Counted from the first letter of the stretch, positions 53,868 through 64,000 are shown. The stretch: 64,000 nucleotides of DNA from an uncultured Collinsella sp. (GCA_900756765.1 CAAELE010000013.1:1-64000); one strand, 5' to 3'. Notes: generated by a model from the letters alone, not told the origin. Made by a program: numbers and translations.

Positions 53868-56423
53868 TTACTGCCCAAAGACCTCTTCGGCGATGCGCGC
53901 GCTCTCGGCGGCGTCCTTGGCGTAGTAGTCTGCGCCAATCTGTTTGGCGTATTCGGGGGTGAGCACAGCGCCGCCCACGATGATCTTGACGCCCGGCACC
54001 TCGGTATGAAGCAGCTTGATGGTCTCCTCCATGGCCACGACCGTGGTGGTCATAAGCGCCGAGAGGCCGACGAGCTTAATGTCACGCTCCCGTACGGTCT
54101 TGAGCACCTCTTGCGGGTCGACGTCGCGGCCTAGGTCAAAGACGGTATAGCCGTAGTTATCGAGCAGCATCTTGACGATGTTCTTACCGATGTCGTGGAT
54201 ATCGCCCTTGACGGTGGCCACGCAGATCTTGCCCTTGTCGGCAATCTCGCCGGCGGGCATCAGGCGTTTGATGGTATCGAAGCCCACGCGCGCGGCCTCG
54301 GCCGAGGCCATGAGCTGCGGCAAGAAGAACTTGCCCTGGTCAAAGAGGACTCCGACCTCGTCGAGGGCGGGGATAAAGTGATTGTTGATGAGGTCCATGG
54401 CGTCGTGATCTGCCAGCAGACGCTCGGTCTCGGCCGCGATCTCGCCTTTGCGGCCCGAGACGACCATGTGACGGATGGGGTCGCCATCGGCGCTTGTGGT
54501 TGTGCTTGCGGCAGGCGCGGCATCGCTCGATGCAGACTGAGCGGCCGCCGGGTTCGCGGCGATCTTGTACGGGTCGGTCCAGCCGGCGTAGCGCTCGATG
54601 TATCCGGTCGAGCCTTCGTCCTCAATGCTCAGCACGCGATAGCTGTAGACGGTATCCATAAAGCGCTTGGAACCCGGGTTCATGATGGGGGCGTCCAGGC
54701 CTGCACCAAAGGCGGCGGCCAAAAAGACCGAGCCCAGCAGCGGCCGCGCGGGTAGGCCAAAGCTGATGTTCGACACGCCGAGTGCGCACTTGACGCCCAG
54801 GCGCTCCTTGCACATAGACATGGCGCGCAGGATCTGCTCAGCCTGGCGCTGGTTGGTCGAGGCGGTCATGACTAGGCAGTCGATGAGGATGCGGTCCGGG
54901 CCGATGCCGTAGCGGGCGGCTTCGGCCACGATGCGCTCGGCGATGGCGAAGCGAGCCTCGGCGGTATCGGGGATGCCGCCCTCGTCGAGCGTGAGGCCGA
55001 CGACGTTGGTGCCATAGTGGGCGACCAGCGGGAAGATCTCGTCCATGATCTGCTGTTTGCAATTGACCGAGTTGATGATGGGCTTGCCGGCGTAGCGACG
55101 TACGGCGGCCTCGACGGCGGCGGGGTCGGTGGAGTCGATCTGCAGCGGCAACAGCGTGGAACCTTGGAGCTGCTCGGTCGCTTGCTGGATGACCTTGACC
55201 TCGTCGATCTCGGGCAGGCCCACGTTGACGTCCAGGATGTCGGCGCCCTGCTCCTGCTGGCTGATGCCCTGGCTCACGACGTAGTCCAGGTCGCCGTCGC
55301 GTAGGGCCTGCTGCAAGCGCTTTTTGCCGGTGGGGTTGATGCGCTCGCCGATGACGGCGATCTTGTGGCCGTCGCAGGGGAGGTCCACGACCGTCTGGGC
55401 GCTCGTGACCGACATGCTGGGCTTGCGGTGACGCGGGCTGGGCGTGTGGTTGTCGATGAGGGTACGAAGTGCCGCCATGTGCGCCGGCGTGGTTCCGCAG
55501 CATCCGCCGACGACGCTCACGCCGTCCTCGATCATGCCGGCGACGGCCTCGGCGTACTCGGGCGCCTGGATATCAAAGACGGTATTGCCGTCATCGTCCA
55601 CGTGGGGCAGTCCCGCATTGGCCTGCACCATAACGGGCTTGTCGGTAACGGTGAGCATACGCGCAGCGAGTCCTCGGAGCTCGGCCGGGCCCTGGCTGCA
55701 GTTGATGCCAAGGACGTCGGCGCCGATGGCGTCGAGAGTGATGGCGGCGATCTCGGGGCTCGTGCCCAAGAAGGTGCGGCCGTCTTCCTCAAAGGTCATG
55801 GTGGCAAAGACGGGCAGGTCGGAATTCTCGCGGCAGGCGAGGACTGCCGCCTTGATCTCGGCAAGATCGGTCATGGTTTCGATGATAAAGAGGTCCACAC
55901 CCGCGGCGACGCCAGCGCGCACCTCCTCGGCAAAGAGGTCGTAGGCCTCGTCAAAGCTGAGGGTGCCCAGGGGACGCAGCAGGGCGCCGATGGGGCCGAT
56001 GTCGCCGGCGACGTAGCGGGCGCCGGCCTCGCGGGCGCAGGTGACTGCCGCGGCAAAGACGTCTGCCACGGTGGCGGCGCCGTCGAGCTTGTGGGCGTTG
56101 GCGCCAAAGGTGTTGGCGGTGATCACGTCGCAGCCGGCCTCGACGTACTGACGCTGGATATCGGTGATGACCTGGGGCTCCTCAAAGTTGAGCAGCTCGG
56201 GCAGGGCGCCGGCCTTCATGCCGGCCGCCTGCAGCATGGTGCCCATGCCGCCGTCAAACAGCAGGTGTCCCGTGCCCTCGATGGCGGCACGCAGGCGGTC
56301 ATCCTTAATGCGCAGGTCGTCGATCGTTCGCGTCTTGTATGCAGCGCCATTACGGCGTGCGGCATCAACGGGTGCCGCCAGCGCGGCGCCGTCCAGATCA
56401 TGAGTGATAAGCGGAGTAAACAT
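53868..56423 (-). CDS. metH: Cobalamin-dependent methionine synthase without activation domain
   Basis: An 851-residue methyltransferase that moves a methyl from methyltetrahydrofolate to homocysteine through cobalamin. Order: homocysteine domain (about 40-335) with zinc cysteines in GINCSQGP and GGCCGTTPAH; pterin domain (about 355-630) starting VIGERINPTGKKRL; B12 cap and Rossmann domain with the cobalamin-ligand motif DIHDIGKN (His743). It ends there, lacking the C-terminal SAM-binding reactivation domain of E. coli MetH (1227 residues). That domain is supplied by the separate gene directly upstream (56433-57221). TTAGGAGCC sets the start. Confidence 0.96.
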   Translation of the reverse strand: MFTPLITHDLDGAALAAPVDAARRNGAAYKTRTIDDLRIKDDRLRAAIEGTGHLLFDGGMGTMLQAAGMKAGALPELLNFEEPQVITDIQRQYVEAGCDVITANTFGANAHKLDGAATVADVFAAAVTCAREAGARYVAGDIGPIGALLRPLGTLSFDEAYDLFAEEVRAGVAAGVDLFIIETMTDLAEIKAAVLACRENSDLPVFATMTFEEDGRTFLGTSPEIAAITLDAIGADVLGINCSQGPAELRGLAARMLTVTDKPVMVQANAGLPHVDDDGNTVFDIQAPEYAEAVAGMIEDGVSVVGGCCGTTPAHMAALRTLIDNHTPSPRHRKPSMSVTSAQTVVDLPCDGHKIAVIGERINPTGKKRLQQALRDGDLDYVVSQGISQQEQGADILDVNVGLPEIDEVKVIQQATEQLQGSTLLPLQIDSTDPAAVEAAVRRYAGKPIINSVNCKQQIMDEIFPLVAHYGTNVVGLTLDEGGIPDTAEARFAIAERIVAEAARYGIGPDRILIDCLVMTASTNQRQAEQILRAMSMCKERLGVKCALGVSNISFGLPARPLLGSVFLAAAFGAGLDAPIMNPGSKRFMDTVYSYRVLSIEDEGSTGYIERYAGWTDPYKIAANPAAAQSASSDAAPAASTTTSADGDPIRHMVVSGRKGEIAAETERLLADHDAMDLINNHFIPALDEVGVLFDQGKFFLPQLMASAEAARVGFDTIKRLMPAGEIADKGKICVATVKGDIHDIGKNIVKMLLDNYGYTVFDLGRDVDPQEVLKTVRERDIKLVGLSALMTTTVVAMEETIKLLHTEVPGVKIIVGGAVLTPEYAKQIGADYYAKDAAESARIAEEVFGQ

Positions 56424-56432
56424 CGATGGCTC

Positions 56433-57221
56433 CTAATGGCTGGAATAGCAGGTGGTGTGGGCGGCACGGAAGCGGCAGTGCTCGCGCATGCGGCAGATAC
56501 TGCAGGTGGGGCGGCTCTGGGCGTCGTGGACTTCGCCGTCAAACAGACCGATCACCGCGGTCACGCTCTTGGTGGGCATGAGCAGGCTGGTGAGGGTGAC
56601 GGTAAGTCCAATGAGGCGTGTGGCGTTGAGTGCATCCACGATCGAGCGCTGGGCAGAGAGCGGGCAGTCGCCATAGCCGGGACTGAAGCGCCAGTTGCCG
56701 GCGAGCCCGTGTGCGGCGGCCGCAGCCTTGACTTGCTGGTCCATCTGCTCAACGGCAGCTTCCACATAGGCGGAGCACGCGGCATCGAGCACGGCTCCCT
56801 CTAGGGGCTGCTGGGCTCCCGTGGTGCGCAGGCGACGCTCGGCGTCCATGCCGAGGGTGCATGCCATGAGTGCCGCCAGGCGGGCGTCCTTAAGGTGGCG
56901 ATAGATATCGCGGCCCCGCAGCTCAACATTGGTGCCGACCAAGCGAATGCAAGGCTCGCCCTGCTCGTCGACGCCCGTGGCATCGATGGCAAATACGCGG
57001 CGCACGCCACGGGGTTCAATGTCCAGTTCCAGACGCTCAACAACTAGCTCAATACGCTGCGTTAGCTCGGGCTCAATCTGCTGGCCGCCGTAGCCCAGAT
57101 ACCGCAGCATCTCGGCACGGTCGACGCGAGGGTGGTGGGCGGCGTCGATACGGTAAAGCGCCGGCGACGCAAGGTCGGCCGGCACTTCAACAACGGTTGT
57201 ATCGACGTGCGGTTTTTCCAT
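56433..57221 (-). CDS. Stand-alone methionine synthase activation-domain protein
   Basis: A 262-residue protein matching the MetH reactivation domain, which binds S-adenosylmethionine and remethylates cobalamin(II). The key motif RFSPGYGDCPLSAQ near residue 180 corresponds to the RxxxGY SAM-binding signature. The end carries extra cysteines (RPTCSICRMREHCRF...TCYSSH), which are not part of E. coli MetH and might bind a metal or cluster. It overlaps metF by one base (TAATG) and precedes metH by 9 bases, so enzyme and activator are made together. Confidence 0.88.
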   Translation of the reverse strand: MEKPHVDTTVVEVPADLASPALYRIDAAHHPRVDRAEMLRYLGYGGQQIEPELTQRIELVVERLELDIEPRGVRRVFAIDATGVDEQGEPCIRLVGTNVELRGRDIYRHLKDARLAALMACTLGMDAERRLRTTGAQQPLEGAVLDAACSAYVEAAVEQMDQQVKAAAAAHGLAGNWRFSPGYGDCPLSAQRSIVDALNATRLIGLTVTLTSLLMPTKSVTAVIGLFDGEVHDAQSRPTCSICRMREHCRFRAAHTTCYSSH

Positions 57222-58093
57222 TACCCCAGGCGCTCCATAATGGTCGCGGCGATTGCAGGACGGTTCATAGTGTACAGGTGCAGACCGTCGGCACCGTGCT
57301 CCTTAAGGTCGCAAAGCTGACGAGCAGCATAATCTACACCGGCAGCCTGCAGGCTCTCGGGGTCGTTCTCGTACTTGGCGAGGATCTTGATGACGGGGGA
57401 GGGCAGCGACGCGCCGCACATAAAGACCATGCGGCTGATTTGCGACTTGCCCATAAACGGCATGATGCCCGCGGTGATGGGCACGGTGATGCCGGCCTTG
57501 TCGGCAAGCTCGCGGAAGCGATAGAAGCACTCGTTATCAAAGAAGAGCTGTGTCACAAAGAAGCTCGCGCCGGCGTCTTGCTTTTGTTTGAGGTGCTCGA
57601 CCGAGAGGTTGAGATCCTCACAGGCAATGTGACCCTCGGGGTAGGCTGCGGCGCCCACGCAAAAGCCGGCGTCGACGAGCTCGGGGATGAGGTCACGGGC
57701 GTAGGCGTAGTCGGAGGCGGGCTTGTCGTCCTCGGTCGCGCCAGCGGGCAGGTCGCCGCGCAGGGCCAGCACGTTTTCCACGCCGGCGGTGCGATACTCG
57801 TCGATCTTGGCGGCGATATCGGCGTGCGAGCGGCCCACGCAGGTAAGGTGCGCTACCGAGGGCGTATCGAATTCGCTCGAAATCATATGCGCGATGGGGG
57901 CGGTGGTGGCACCGTTACCAGAGCCGCCGGCCGAGCAGGTGACCGAGACAAAGCTCGGCGAAAGCTTGCACAGGTTGCCTGCCACCTCGCGAGCCGTATC
58001 GAGGGTAAGCTCACCCTTGGGCGGGAACATCTCAAACGAAACGGGTGCGGTGCCCTGGGATGCTGCCTGCTTAAAAACCTCGTCGACGCGCAT
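57221..58093 (-). CDS. metF: Methylenetetrahydrofolate reductase
   Basis: A 290-residue flavoprotein reducing methylene- to methyl-tetrahydrofolate, the methyl donor for MetH. Motifs SFEMFPPKG, SVTCSAGGSG, LALRGDLP and AAYPEGH with FFVTQLFFD are typical. It is the first gene of the metF-activator-metH operon. The start at 58091-58093 (MRVDEVFKQ) follows AAAGGAGCACG on the minus strand; the open frame extends 22 codons upstream. No cobalamin or SAM riboswitch was recognised upstream. Confidence 0.95.
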   Translation of the reverse strand: MRVDEVFKQAASQGTAPVSFEMFPPKGELTLDTAREVAGNLCKLSPSFVSVTCSAGGSGNGATTAPIAHMISSEFDTPSVAHLTCVGRSHADIAAKIDEYRTAGVENVLALRGDLPAGATEDDKPASDYAYARDLIPELVDAGFCVGAAAYPEGHIACEDLNLSVEHLKQKQDAGASFFVTQLFFDNECFYRFRELADKAGITVPITAGIMPFMGKSQISRMVFMCGASLPSPVIKILAKYENDPESLQAAGVDYAARQLCDLKEHGADGLHLYTMNRPAIAATIMERLG

Positions 58094-58232
58094 ATCGTGC
58101 TCCTTTAGATACGCAATAGTGTGATGTGTTTTAAGGATTCTACAGCACCACTGTGTCACGGTGGAGTTTCACTCGCTATTTGGGGATACCAATCGAAAAT
58201 GCTTTGCTATCGGCATTTCCTATAACAGAGCG

Positions 58233-58308
58233 GTCAATCTAGGATGGGGCTATATTGAATGGTATTTGATGCGAAATACCAGTTAATAGAGCCCCATCCC
58301 AAATTGAC
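58233..58308. repeat. Long hairpin in the metF-glnN intergenic region
   Basis: Two 35-base arms (58233-58267 and 58274-58308) pair with about seven mismatches around GATGCG; the best part is GGATGGGGCT/AGCCCCATCC and GGTATTT/AAATACC. It lies between divergent genes, 130 bases after the metF start and 210 before glnN. It may be a small element or a transcript-end structure. The rest of the 426-base gap holds the glnN control region. Confidence 0.6.
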
Positions 58309-58424
58309 TACCCTTAAACTATGGGGAGAGGTCTGCAATTTATACAGTTGATTGGCCATTAAGGGCGGCAGCGCCGCTGTGATGCGGTAACCTCATTGAT
58401 TGGTTTCGCGACAGCAACATAACG

Positions 58425-58440
58425 GTAATGTCGCGGAAAC
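58425..58440 (+). promoter_or_regulatory. GlnR-box-like site upstream of glnN
   Basis: GTAAT-GTCGCG-GAAAC fits GTnAC-N6-GAAAC with one mismatch. On the opposite strand, GTTGC-TGTCGC-GAAAC (58402-58417) fits with one mismatch too. The two overlap an inverted repeat CGCGACA/TGTCGCG (58408-58436 region). Confidence 0.5.
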
Positions 58441-58519
58441 ACGGCGAGCCTAAGCTATGACTCGTTCGTTAGTAATCAACACCGCTTCTCACGCGGTGCC
58501 GATACGAAGGGAGTTCCGT

Positions 58520-60607
<2,088 letters not shown>

Positions 60608-60636
60608 AATGTAACTGACATATCGTCACGGTATTG

Positions 60637-60675
60637 AGCCGGGGTCCGCATCGTGCGGGCCCCGGCTTTTTGTTT
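60637..60675 (+). terminator. glnN terminator
   Basis: A 14-bp stem (60637-60650 with 60654-60667, one mismatch) followed by TTTTTGTTT. Confidence 0.88.
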
Positions 60676-60713
60676 GAGAAGGACGCTTTGGAGTCCGTTT
60701 TGCCGCCGATTTG

Positions 60714-60747
60714 CCGGGATTCGCACCCTGTCGGGTTCGAATCCCGG
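60714..60747. repeat. tRNA T-arm-like palindrome
   Basis: CCGGGATTCG (60714-60723) pairs with CGAATCCCGG (60738-60747). The right side reads CGGGTTCGAATCCCGG, the T arm of a tRNA, in the opposite orientation to the nearby tRNA-Glu. It is likely a tRNA-derived remnant. Confidence 0.5.
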
Positions 60748-60763
60748 CGTTGGGGAAGAAAAA

Positions 60764-60790
60764 AGCCCGTCACCGAATTGGTAACGGGCT
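60764..60790 (-). terminator. tRNA-Glu terminator
   Basis: Stem 60764-60774 with 60780-60790 (one mismatch); on the minus strand it is followed by TTTTTT. Confidence 0.75.
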
Positions 60791-60802
60791 TCAGATTTCA
60801 AA

Positions 60803-60879
60803 TGGTGCCCCCAGCGGGATTCGAACCCGCGATATCCACCTTGAAAGGGTGGCGTCCTTGGCCGCTAGACGATGGGGAC
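60803..60879 (-). tRNA. tRNA-Glu (UUC)
   Basis: On the minus strand the 77 bases fold as a tRNA with encoded CCA. The acceptor GTCCCCA pairs with TGGGGGC (one G-T). The anticodon stem CCACC/GGTGG encloses CTTTCAA, giving anticodon TTC for glutamate. The T arm is GCGGGTTCGAATCCCGC. Confidence 0.95.
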
Positions 60880-60939
60880 AGCGGGAAAGAGTATAGCAGA
60901 CTTTTTTATCCGTTCACATATCGTTGTCAGATAGAAAAA

Positions 60940-60972
60940 CCACCACAAAGGTGCCTGTCCCCTTTGTGGTGG
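60940..60972 (-). terminator. Terminator of the murT-gatD gene, AAAGGGGACA family
   Basis: CCACCACAAAGG (60940-60951) pairs with CCTTTGTGGTGG (60961-60972). On the minus strand the stem is followed by TTTTT, so this copy is oriented to end the gene at 60980. Confidence 0.8.
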
Positions 60973-60979
60973 CGGGGCG

Positions 60980-63157
60980 TTAGGGGAGGAGCTTCATGGC
61001 TGCGTCGTGGGCGGCGTGCTCGTAGGTGTCGTCGAGGGGCTTGAGCGGCAGCAGGGCTGTGGCCTGCGCATCGCCGCGGCGCTCGAGGGCGTGCGTAATG
61101 AGCCAGTCGGCGAGCTCGGGATTCTTGGGCAGCACCGGTCCGTGCAGGTACGTGCCGATGACACCCTTGTAGATGAGACCCTCAAAGCCATCGTCGCCGT
61201 TGTTGCCGGTGCCCGCGACGACGGACGTTCCGAGCGGCGTGGCTTCTGCATCGAGCAGGGTGCGGCCGCCGTGGTTTTCGAATCCCACAAAGGGCTCAGG
61301 TGCCAGGTCGGTCTTGACGGCGACGTTGCCGATCAGTCGGTCGGAGCCGCGCACAGTCTCGGCGGCAATGACGCCCAGGCCCTCAATGCGATGGTCGCCC
61401 ATGTAGTACGAACGGCCGAGCAGCTGATAGCTGCCGCAGATAGCAAGCAATGAACCGCCGTCCTCAACATAGGCCGCAACCTTGTCTTTTTGAGCGAGCA
61501 GCTCGTGTGCCACGGCCAGTTGGTCGCGATCGGAGCCGCCACCCATCATGACGATATCGGCGTCGGTGAGATCGAGCGACTCGCCCATGCGGACCTCGTC
61601 CACGCGAACGGGGATGCCGCGCCAGGCGCAGCGGCGCTCGAGGGCGATGACATTGCCGCCGTCGCCATAGAGGTTGAGGGCATCGGGATACAGGTAGACG
61701 ATGTGCAGCGGGCGCGAGAGCTCGACCGGCGCGACGCCGACGGGAACGGCGCTGCCATCGGCGCACGTTGCAGCGTGGGCGGCAACCGTAGCCGCATCGG
61801 TGTCTTTGAGCCCATCGAGCTCCTTGACCAGCGGCGGAAAGGCCGTGTAGTTGGCGACGGCATAGAAAGTGTCGCCAGCCTCCTCGTCTGCCACGGCGCC
61901 GATCGCCTGCTCGATATTCGAGATGATGGCGGCATCGATGCCGGCGTACTTGAGGCGCACCTGCATGTCGTGCGCGCGCGTGCCGCCGGCAAAGGCGACA
62001 AGTCCCGTTGTGTCGGCGATGCGCTCAAAGTCGACGTCGTAGATCCACGATACATCGTGGCCGTCGGCATCGTTGTCGTTGAGGAAGAAGGCGCAGAGCC
62101 TGCCGCCTGCTGTTTTAATGGACTGAATCTGGCGATCGAAACCAACGGGATTTTTGGCCAGGTTTGCCTCGACGGTACGGCCGGCGATATTCCAACGGCC
62201 CATGCGACCACCTGCTGGCACGTAGGCGTCGAGCGTGGGCTGCAGATGCGCCGCGTCCACGCCCAGCTCGTGGGCGGCGAAGAAGGCTGCGGCTACGTTG
62301 TAGACCATATACAGGCCGTTGTAGCGTGTGGCGATGTGTACGGCAGCCGCGTCGGGCGCAGATCCAAAGACCAGGTCAAAGCCGTAGCCGTCGCAGCCGA
62401 GCTCCACGCCCGTCACGCGACGGACAAGTCCAGGGCGGGCCCAGCCGCACGAGGGGCAATGGTATGCGCCAAGCTGTCCGTACTGCACATAGTCGTACTT
62501 CAACGGCGCGTTGCACTGTGAGCAAAAACGCGAGTCGCTAATGCGGTCGGATTCGGTGTCGGTGGCGCCGTCGATGCCAAAGGCGATGCTTGCATTGGGA
62601 ACGCGCGCGGCGATTGCGGCACATAGCGGGTCGTCTGCGTTGTAGATGAGCGTCGTTGCCGGTGAAAGCTCCAGCGCGTGGGCGATGACGTCCTGGGTAT
62701 GGTCGATCTCGCCGTAACGGTCCAGCTGGTCGCGGAACAGGTTGAGCAGCACAAAGTACGTCGGCTTGAGTTTGGGCAGAACGCGTACGGTGTAGAGCTC
62801 GTCGCACTCAAAAACGCCCACGCGCTTGCCGCTGCTGGTGTGCTTAAGGCCGCCGCGGGCCTCGAGCAGAGCACCCACCACACCAGGCTCCATATTGTTG
62901 CCGGCACGGTTGCACACCACGGTAGCGCCGCTGGCAGCAACTGCGTCGGCGATGAGGTTGGAGGTCGTGGTCTTGCCGTTGGTGCCGGTGATCACCACGC
63001 TGCGGTCGACTAGGCTTGCGAGGTCGCTTAGCAGCTCGGGGTCGATCTTCATGGCGATACGGCCGGGAAGCACGCCACCCTGGCGCTTGAGGACGGAGCG
63101 CAGCCCCCAGCGAGCGATATCGCTCGAGGTGCAGGCGAGAGATGAGCGGAGGTTCAT
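60980..63157 (-). CDS. murT: Fused MurT-GatD: lipid II isoglutaminyl synthase
   Basis: A 725-residue fusion of the two subunits that amidate the D-glutamate of lipid II. The first 450 residues are MurT, a Mur-ligase: P-loop ITGTNGKTTTSNLIADA, the four-Cys zinc ribbon CSQCNAPL...CPSCGW and NLAKNPVGFDRQ, followed by the DUF1727 domain. From about 480 the chain is GatD, a CobB/CobQ-type glutaminase: LHIVYLYPDALNLYGDGGN, nucleophile Cys574 (LAICGSYQLLG) and His672 (TYLHGPVLPKNPELA). MurT and GatD are separate proteins in Staphylococcus and Streptococcus. Fusion would fix ammonia transfer between the two sites. The start follows AGGAACGG on the minus strand. Confidence 0.92.
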   Translation of the reverse strand: MNLRSSLACTSSDIARWGLRSVLKRQGGVLPGRIAMKIDPELLSDLASLVDRSVVITGTNGKTTTSNLIADAVAASGATVVCNRAGNNMEPGVVGALLEARGGLKHTSSGKRVGVFECDELYTVRVLPKLKPTYFVLLNLFRDQLDRYGEIDHTQDVIAHALELSPATTLIYNADDPLCAAIAARVPNASIAFGIDGATDTESDRISDSRFCSQCNAPLKYDYVQYGQLGAYHCPSCGWARPGLVRRVTGVELGCDGYGFDLVFGSAPDAAAVHIATRYNGLYMVYNVAAAFFAAHELGVDAAHLQPTLDAYVPAGGRMGRWNIAGRTVEANLAKNPVGFDRQIQSIKTAGGRLCAFFLNDNDADGHDVSWIYDVDFERIADTTGLVAFAGGTRAHDMQVRLKYAGIDAAIISNIEQAIGAVADEEAGDTFYAVANYTAFPPLVKELDGLKDTDAATVAAHAATCADGSAVPVGVAPVELSRPLHIVYLYPDALNLYGDGGNVIALERRCAWRGIPVRVDEVRMGESLDLTDADIVMMGGGSDRDQLAVAHELLAQKDKVAAYVEDGGSLLAICGSYQLLGRSYYMGDHRIEGLGVIAAETVRGSDRLIGNVAVKTDLAPEPFVGFENHGGRTLLDAEATPLGTSVVAGTGNNGDDGFEGLIYKGVIGTYLHGPVLPKNPELADWLITHALERRGDAQATALLPLKPLDDTYEHAAHDAAMKLLP

Positions 63158-63202
63158 GAAGCCGTTCCTAACATAGATGACATGGTCGGGGCGATCGCGT
63201 CG

Positions 63203-64000
63203 CTAAAAGCCGTAGCGGCGCGCAAATTCCTGGGCAAGCTGCGATACGTCTTCGCAGGCGTTGGCCCAGGGGGCAAAGTCGGGGGTGTCCGAGATAATGC
63301 CGTCGGCTTCCCAAACCGCCTGGTGCGAGAGGTCCCAGGGGTCGCGCGGCTCGGGTCGGCAGGGAAGATACGGCGTCTGGTACATGGGGTTCAGCAAGAA
63401 GAACGCGCCGCCCTCGCAACGGTTGGCGAACTCACGCAGCGCGCGCGTCGCCGGGCGCATCTTGTTTGTTTTGAACAGCAGAATCGTGCGGGCGAGCAGG
63501 TACCAGGGGGAGTTCTCGAGTGCGTCTGCCCCCATCTGTTCCTCGAGCTGATGTGCCAGGGCAAAAAAACCGTCCTGGTCTTCCAAGCGGGCGAGGGCAA
63601 GCAACACGGTGCCGGCGGCCCGGGTGGGATAGCCCTCCGCCTTAAGGACGCGGCGAGAATAGTTGGCGGCAGCACGGTAACGAGCGCTCGCCATGCACAA
63701 CTGCGAGATGGCCTCGAGCGTGTGAAGCCAGCCAATAAGCGCCGGCTCGCTCAGGGTAAGGTCTGCTGCGGTGACACCGTCGGCCAAAACATTATTGGCC
63801 CAGTAGTGCGGGGCCTCCATGTCGAACCCAGGCACGCTCTGCTGCAGGTAGTCGGCCGTACTCGTCTCGAGCTTCATCAAGTCACCCAGGCAGGCATCGA
63901 CGGGCGTGTCCGCCAGGATGATGGCGAGCAACTGAGCATCGAGGACATGCGCATCGACGCGGACGATCTTGAGCAGCTCGTCACGCATGTCGTCGAACAG
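63203..64000 (-). CDS. Partial helical-repeat (TPR-like) protein of unknown function
   Basis: The frame is open to the window edge, so the N-terminus is missing; 265 residues are visible. The sequence is all-helical with repeat-like units (SARYRAAANYSRRVLKAEG, AAGTVLLALARLEDQDGFFA, NSPWYLLARTILLFKTNKM), resembling tetratricopeptide folds, and ends in an aromatic, proline-rich tail (PMYQTPYLPCRPEPRDPWD). I do not recognise a named family. It is upstream of the murT-gatD gene by 45 bases on the same strand, so the two are probably in one operon. Confidence 0.6.
   Translation of the reverse strand: MFDDMRDELLKIVRVDAHVLDAQLLAIILADTPVDACLGDLMKLETSTADYLQQSVPGFDMEAPHYWANNVLADGVTAADLTLSEPALIGWLHTLEAISQLCMASARYRAAANYSRRVLKAEGYPTRAAGTVLLALARLEDQDGFFALAHQLEEQMGADALENSPWYLLARTILLFKTNKMRPATRALREFANRCEGGAFFLLNPMYQTPYLPCRPEPRDPWDLSHQAVWEADGIISDTPDFAPWANACEDVSQLAQEFARRYGF

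Noticed and set aside
52239..54134. 631-residue plus-strand frame
   Set aside because: Antisense to the PFL gene and metH, and runs through palindromic element B.
55365..56804. 479-residue plus-strand frame
   Set aside because: Antisense to metH and the activation-domain gene, whose motifs are unmistakable.
58094..58519. Cobalamin or SAM riboswitch upstream of metF
   Set aside because: No B12-box, S-box or T-box core was found; only a long hairpin and the glnN control region.

Overview
The window looks like chromosomal DNA of a high-GC Gram-positive anaerobe of the Coriobacteriia, most probably Collinsella or a close relative. This is inferred from gene content; no database was searched. 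The signs are GC-rich codon use, a class C sortase with LPxTG-type pilins, a MurT/GatD amidation enzyme, an actinobacterial GlnR-like regulator, a type III glutamine synthetase, GatCAB, and many anaerobe-type genes (FeoAAB, an Fe-S old yellow enzyme, B12-dependent methionine synthase).

Layout. 1-7.1 kb: end of an amino-acid permease, an HPr, the feoA-feoA-feoB ferrous iron operon with a Cys-rich partner, and an FMN/Fe-S/FAD oxidoreductase. 7.2-12.9 kb: GntR and LacI regulators, a glutamine-synthetase-like protein that has lost metal ligands, a GlnR-like regulator and an HtrA protease. 13.1-23.4 kb: ligA, a MATE pump, a DUF559-like protein, moaA and a moaC-mobB fusion, an MFS transporter and a HAD phosphatase. 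23.9-31.8 kb: a sortase/pilus locus whose first adhesin gene is broken by one in-frame TAG. 32.1-38.7 kb: gatCAB, then a small membrane protein paired with a metal P-type ATPase. 38.8-41.3 kb: a toxin-antitoxin pair and an AT-rich patch of small secreted and membrane proteins. 41.5-47.2 kb: tmRNA, patatin, rplM-rpsI, glmM, EIIA-Glc and nagB. 47.6-53.8 kb: a 999-residue ATPase/BTAD regulator, a CRM RNA-binding protein, a methyltransferase and a PFL-family protein. 53.8-64 kb: the metF / MetH-activation / metH operon, glnN, tRNA-Glu, a MurT-GatD fusion and a partial helical-repeat gene.

Two themes tie the genes together. Nitrogen: GlnR-box-like sites (GTnAC-N6-GAAAC type) lie upstream of both the GS-like gene and glnN, and the GlnR-like regulator is encoded next to the GS-like gene. 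glnN is probably the working synthetase, and the GS-like protein may be a sensor or an altered enzyme. Metals: a 20-bp palindromic site upstream of feoB recurs upstream of the small-protein/P-type ATPase pair, suggesting one metal-dependent regulator.

The intergenic DNA is unusually rich in palindromes. Two hairpin families recur at gene ends. Two larger MITE-like inverted repeats occur. A pair of related elements (35672-35812 and, reversed, 52246-52379) sits directly after the stop codons of gatB and the PFL gene; they share short conserved core blocks while parts of their long stems differ in a compensatory way. This pair is the best candidate here for an undescribed structured element.
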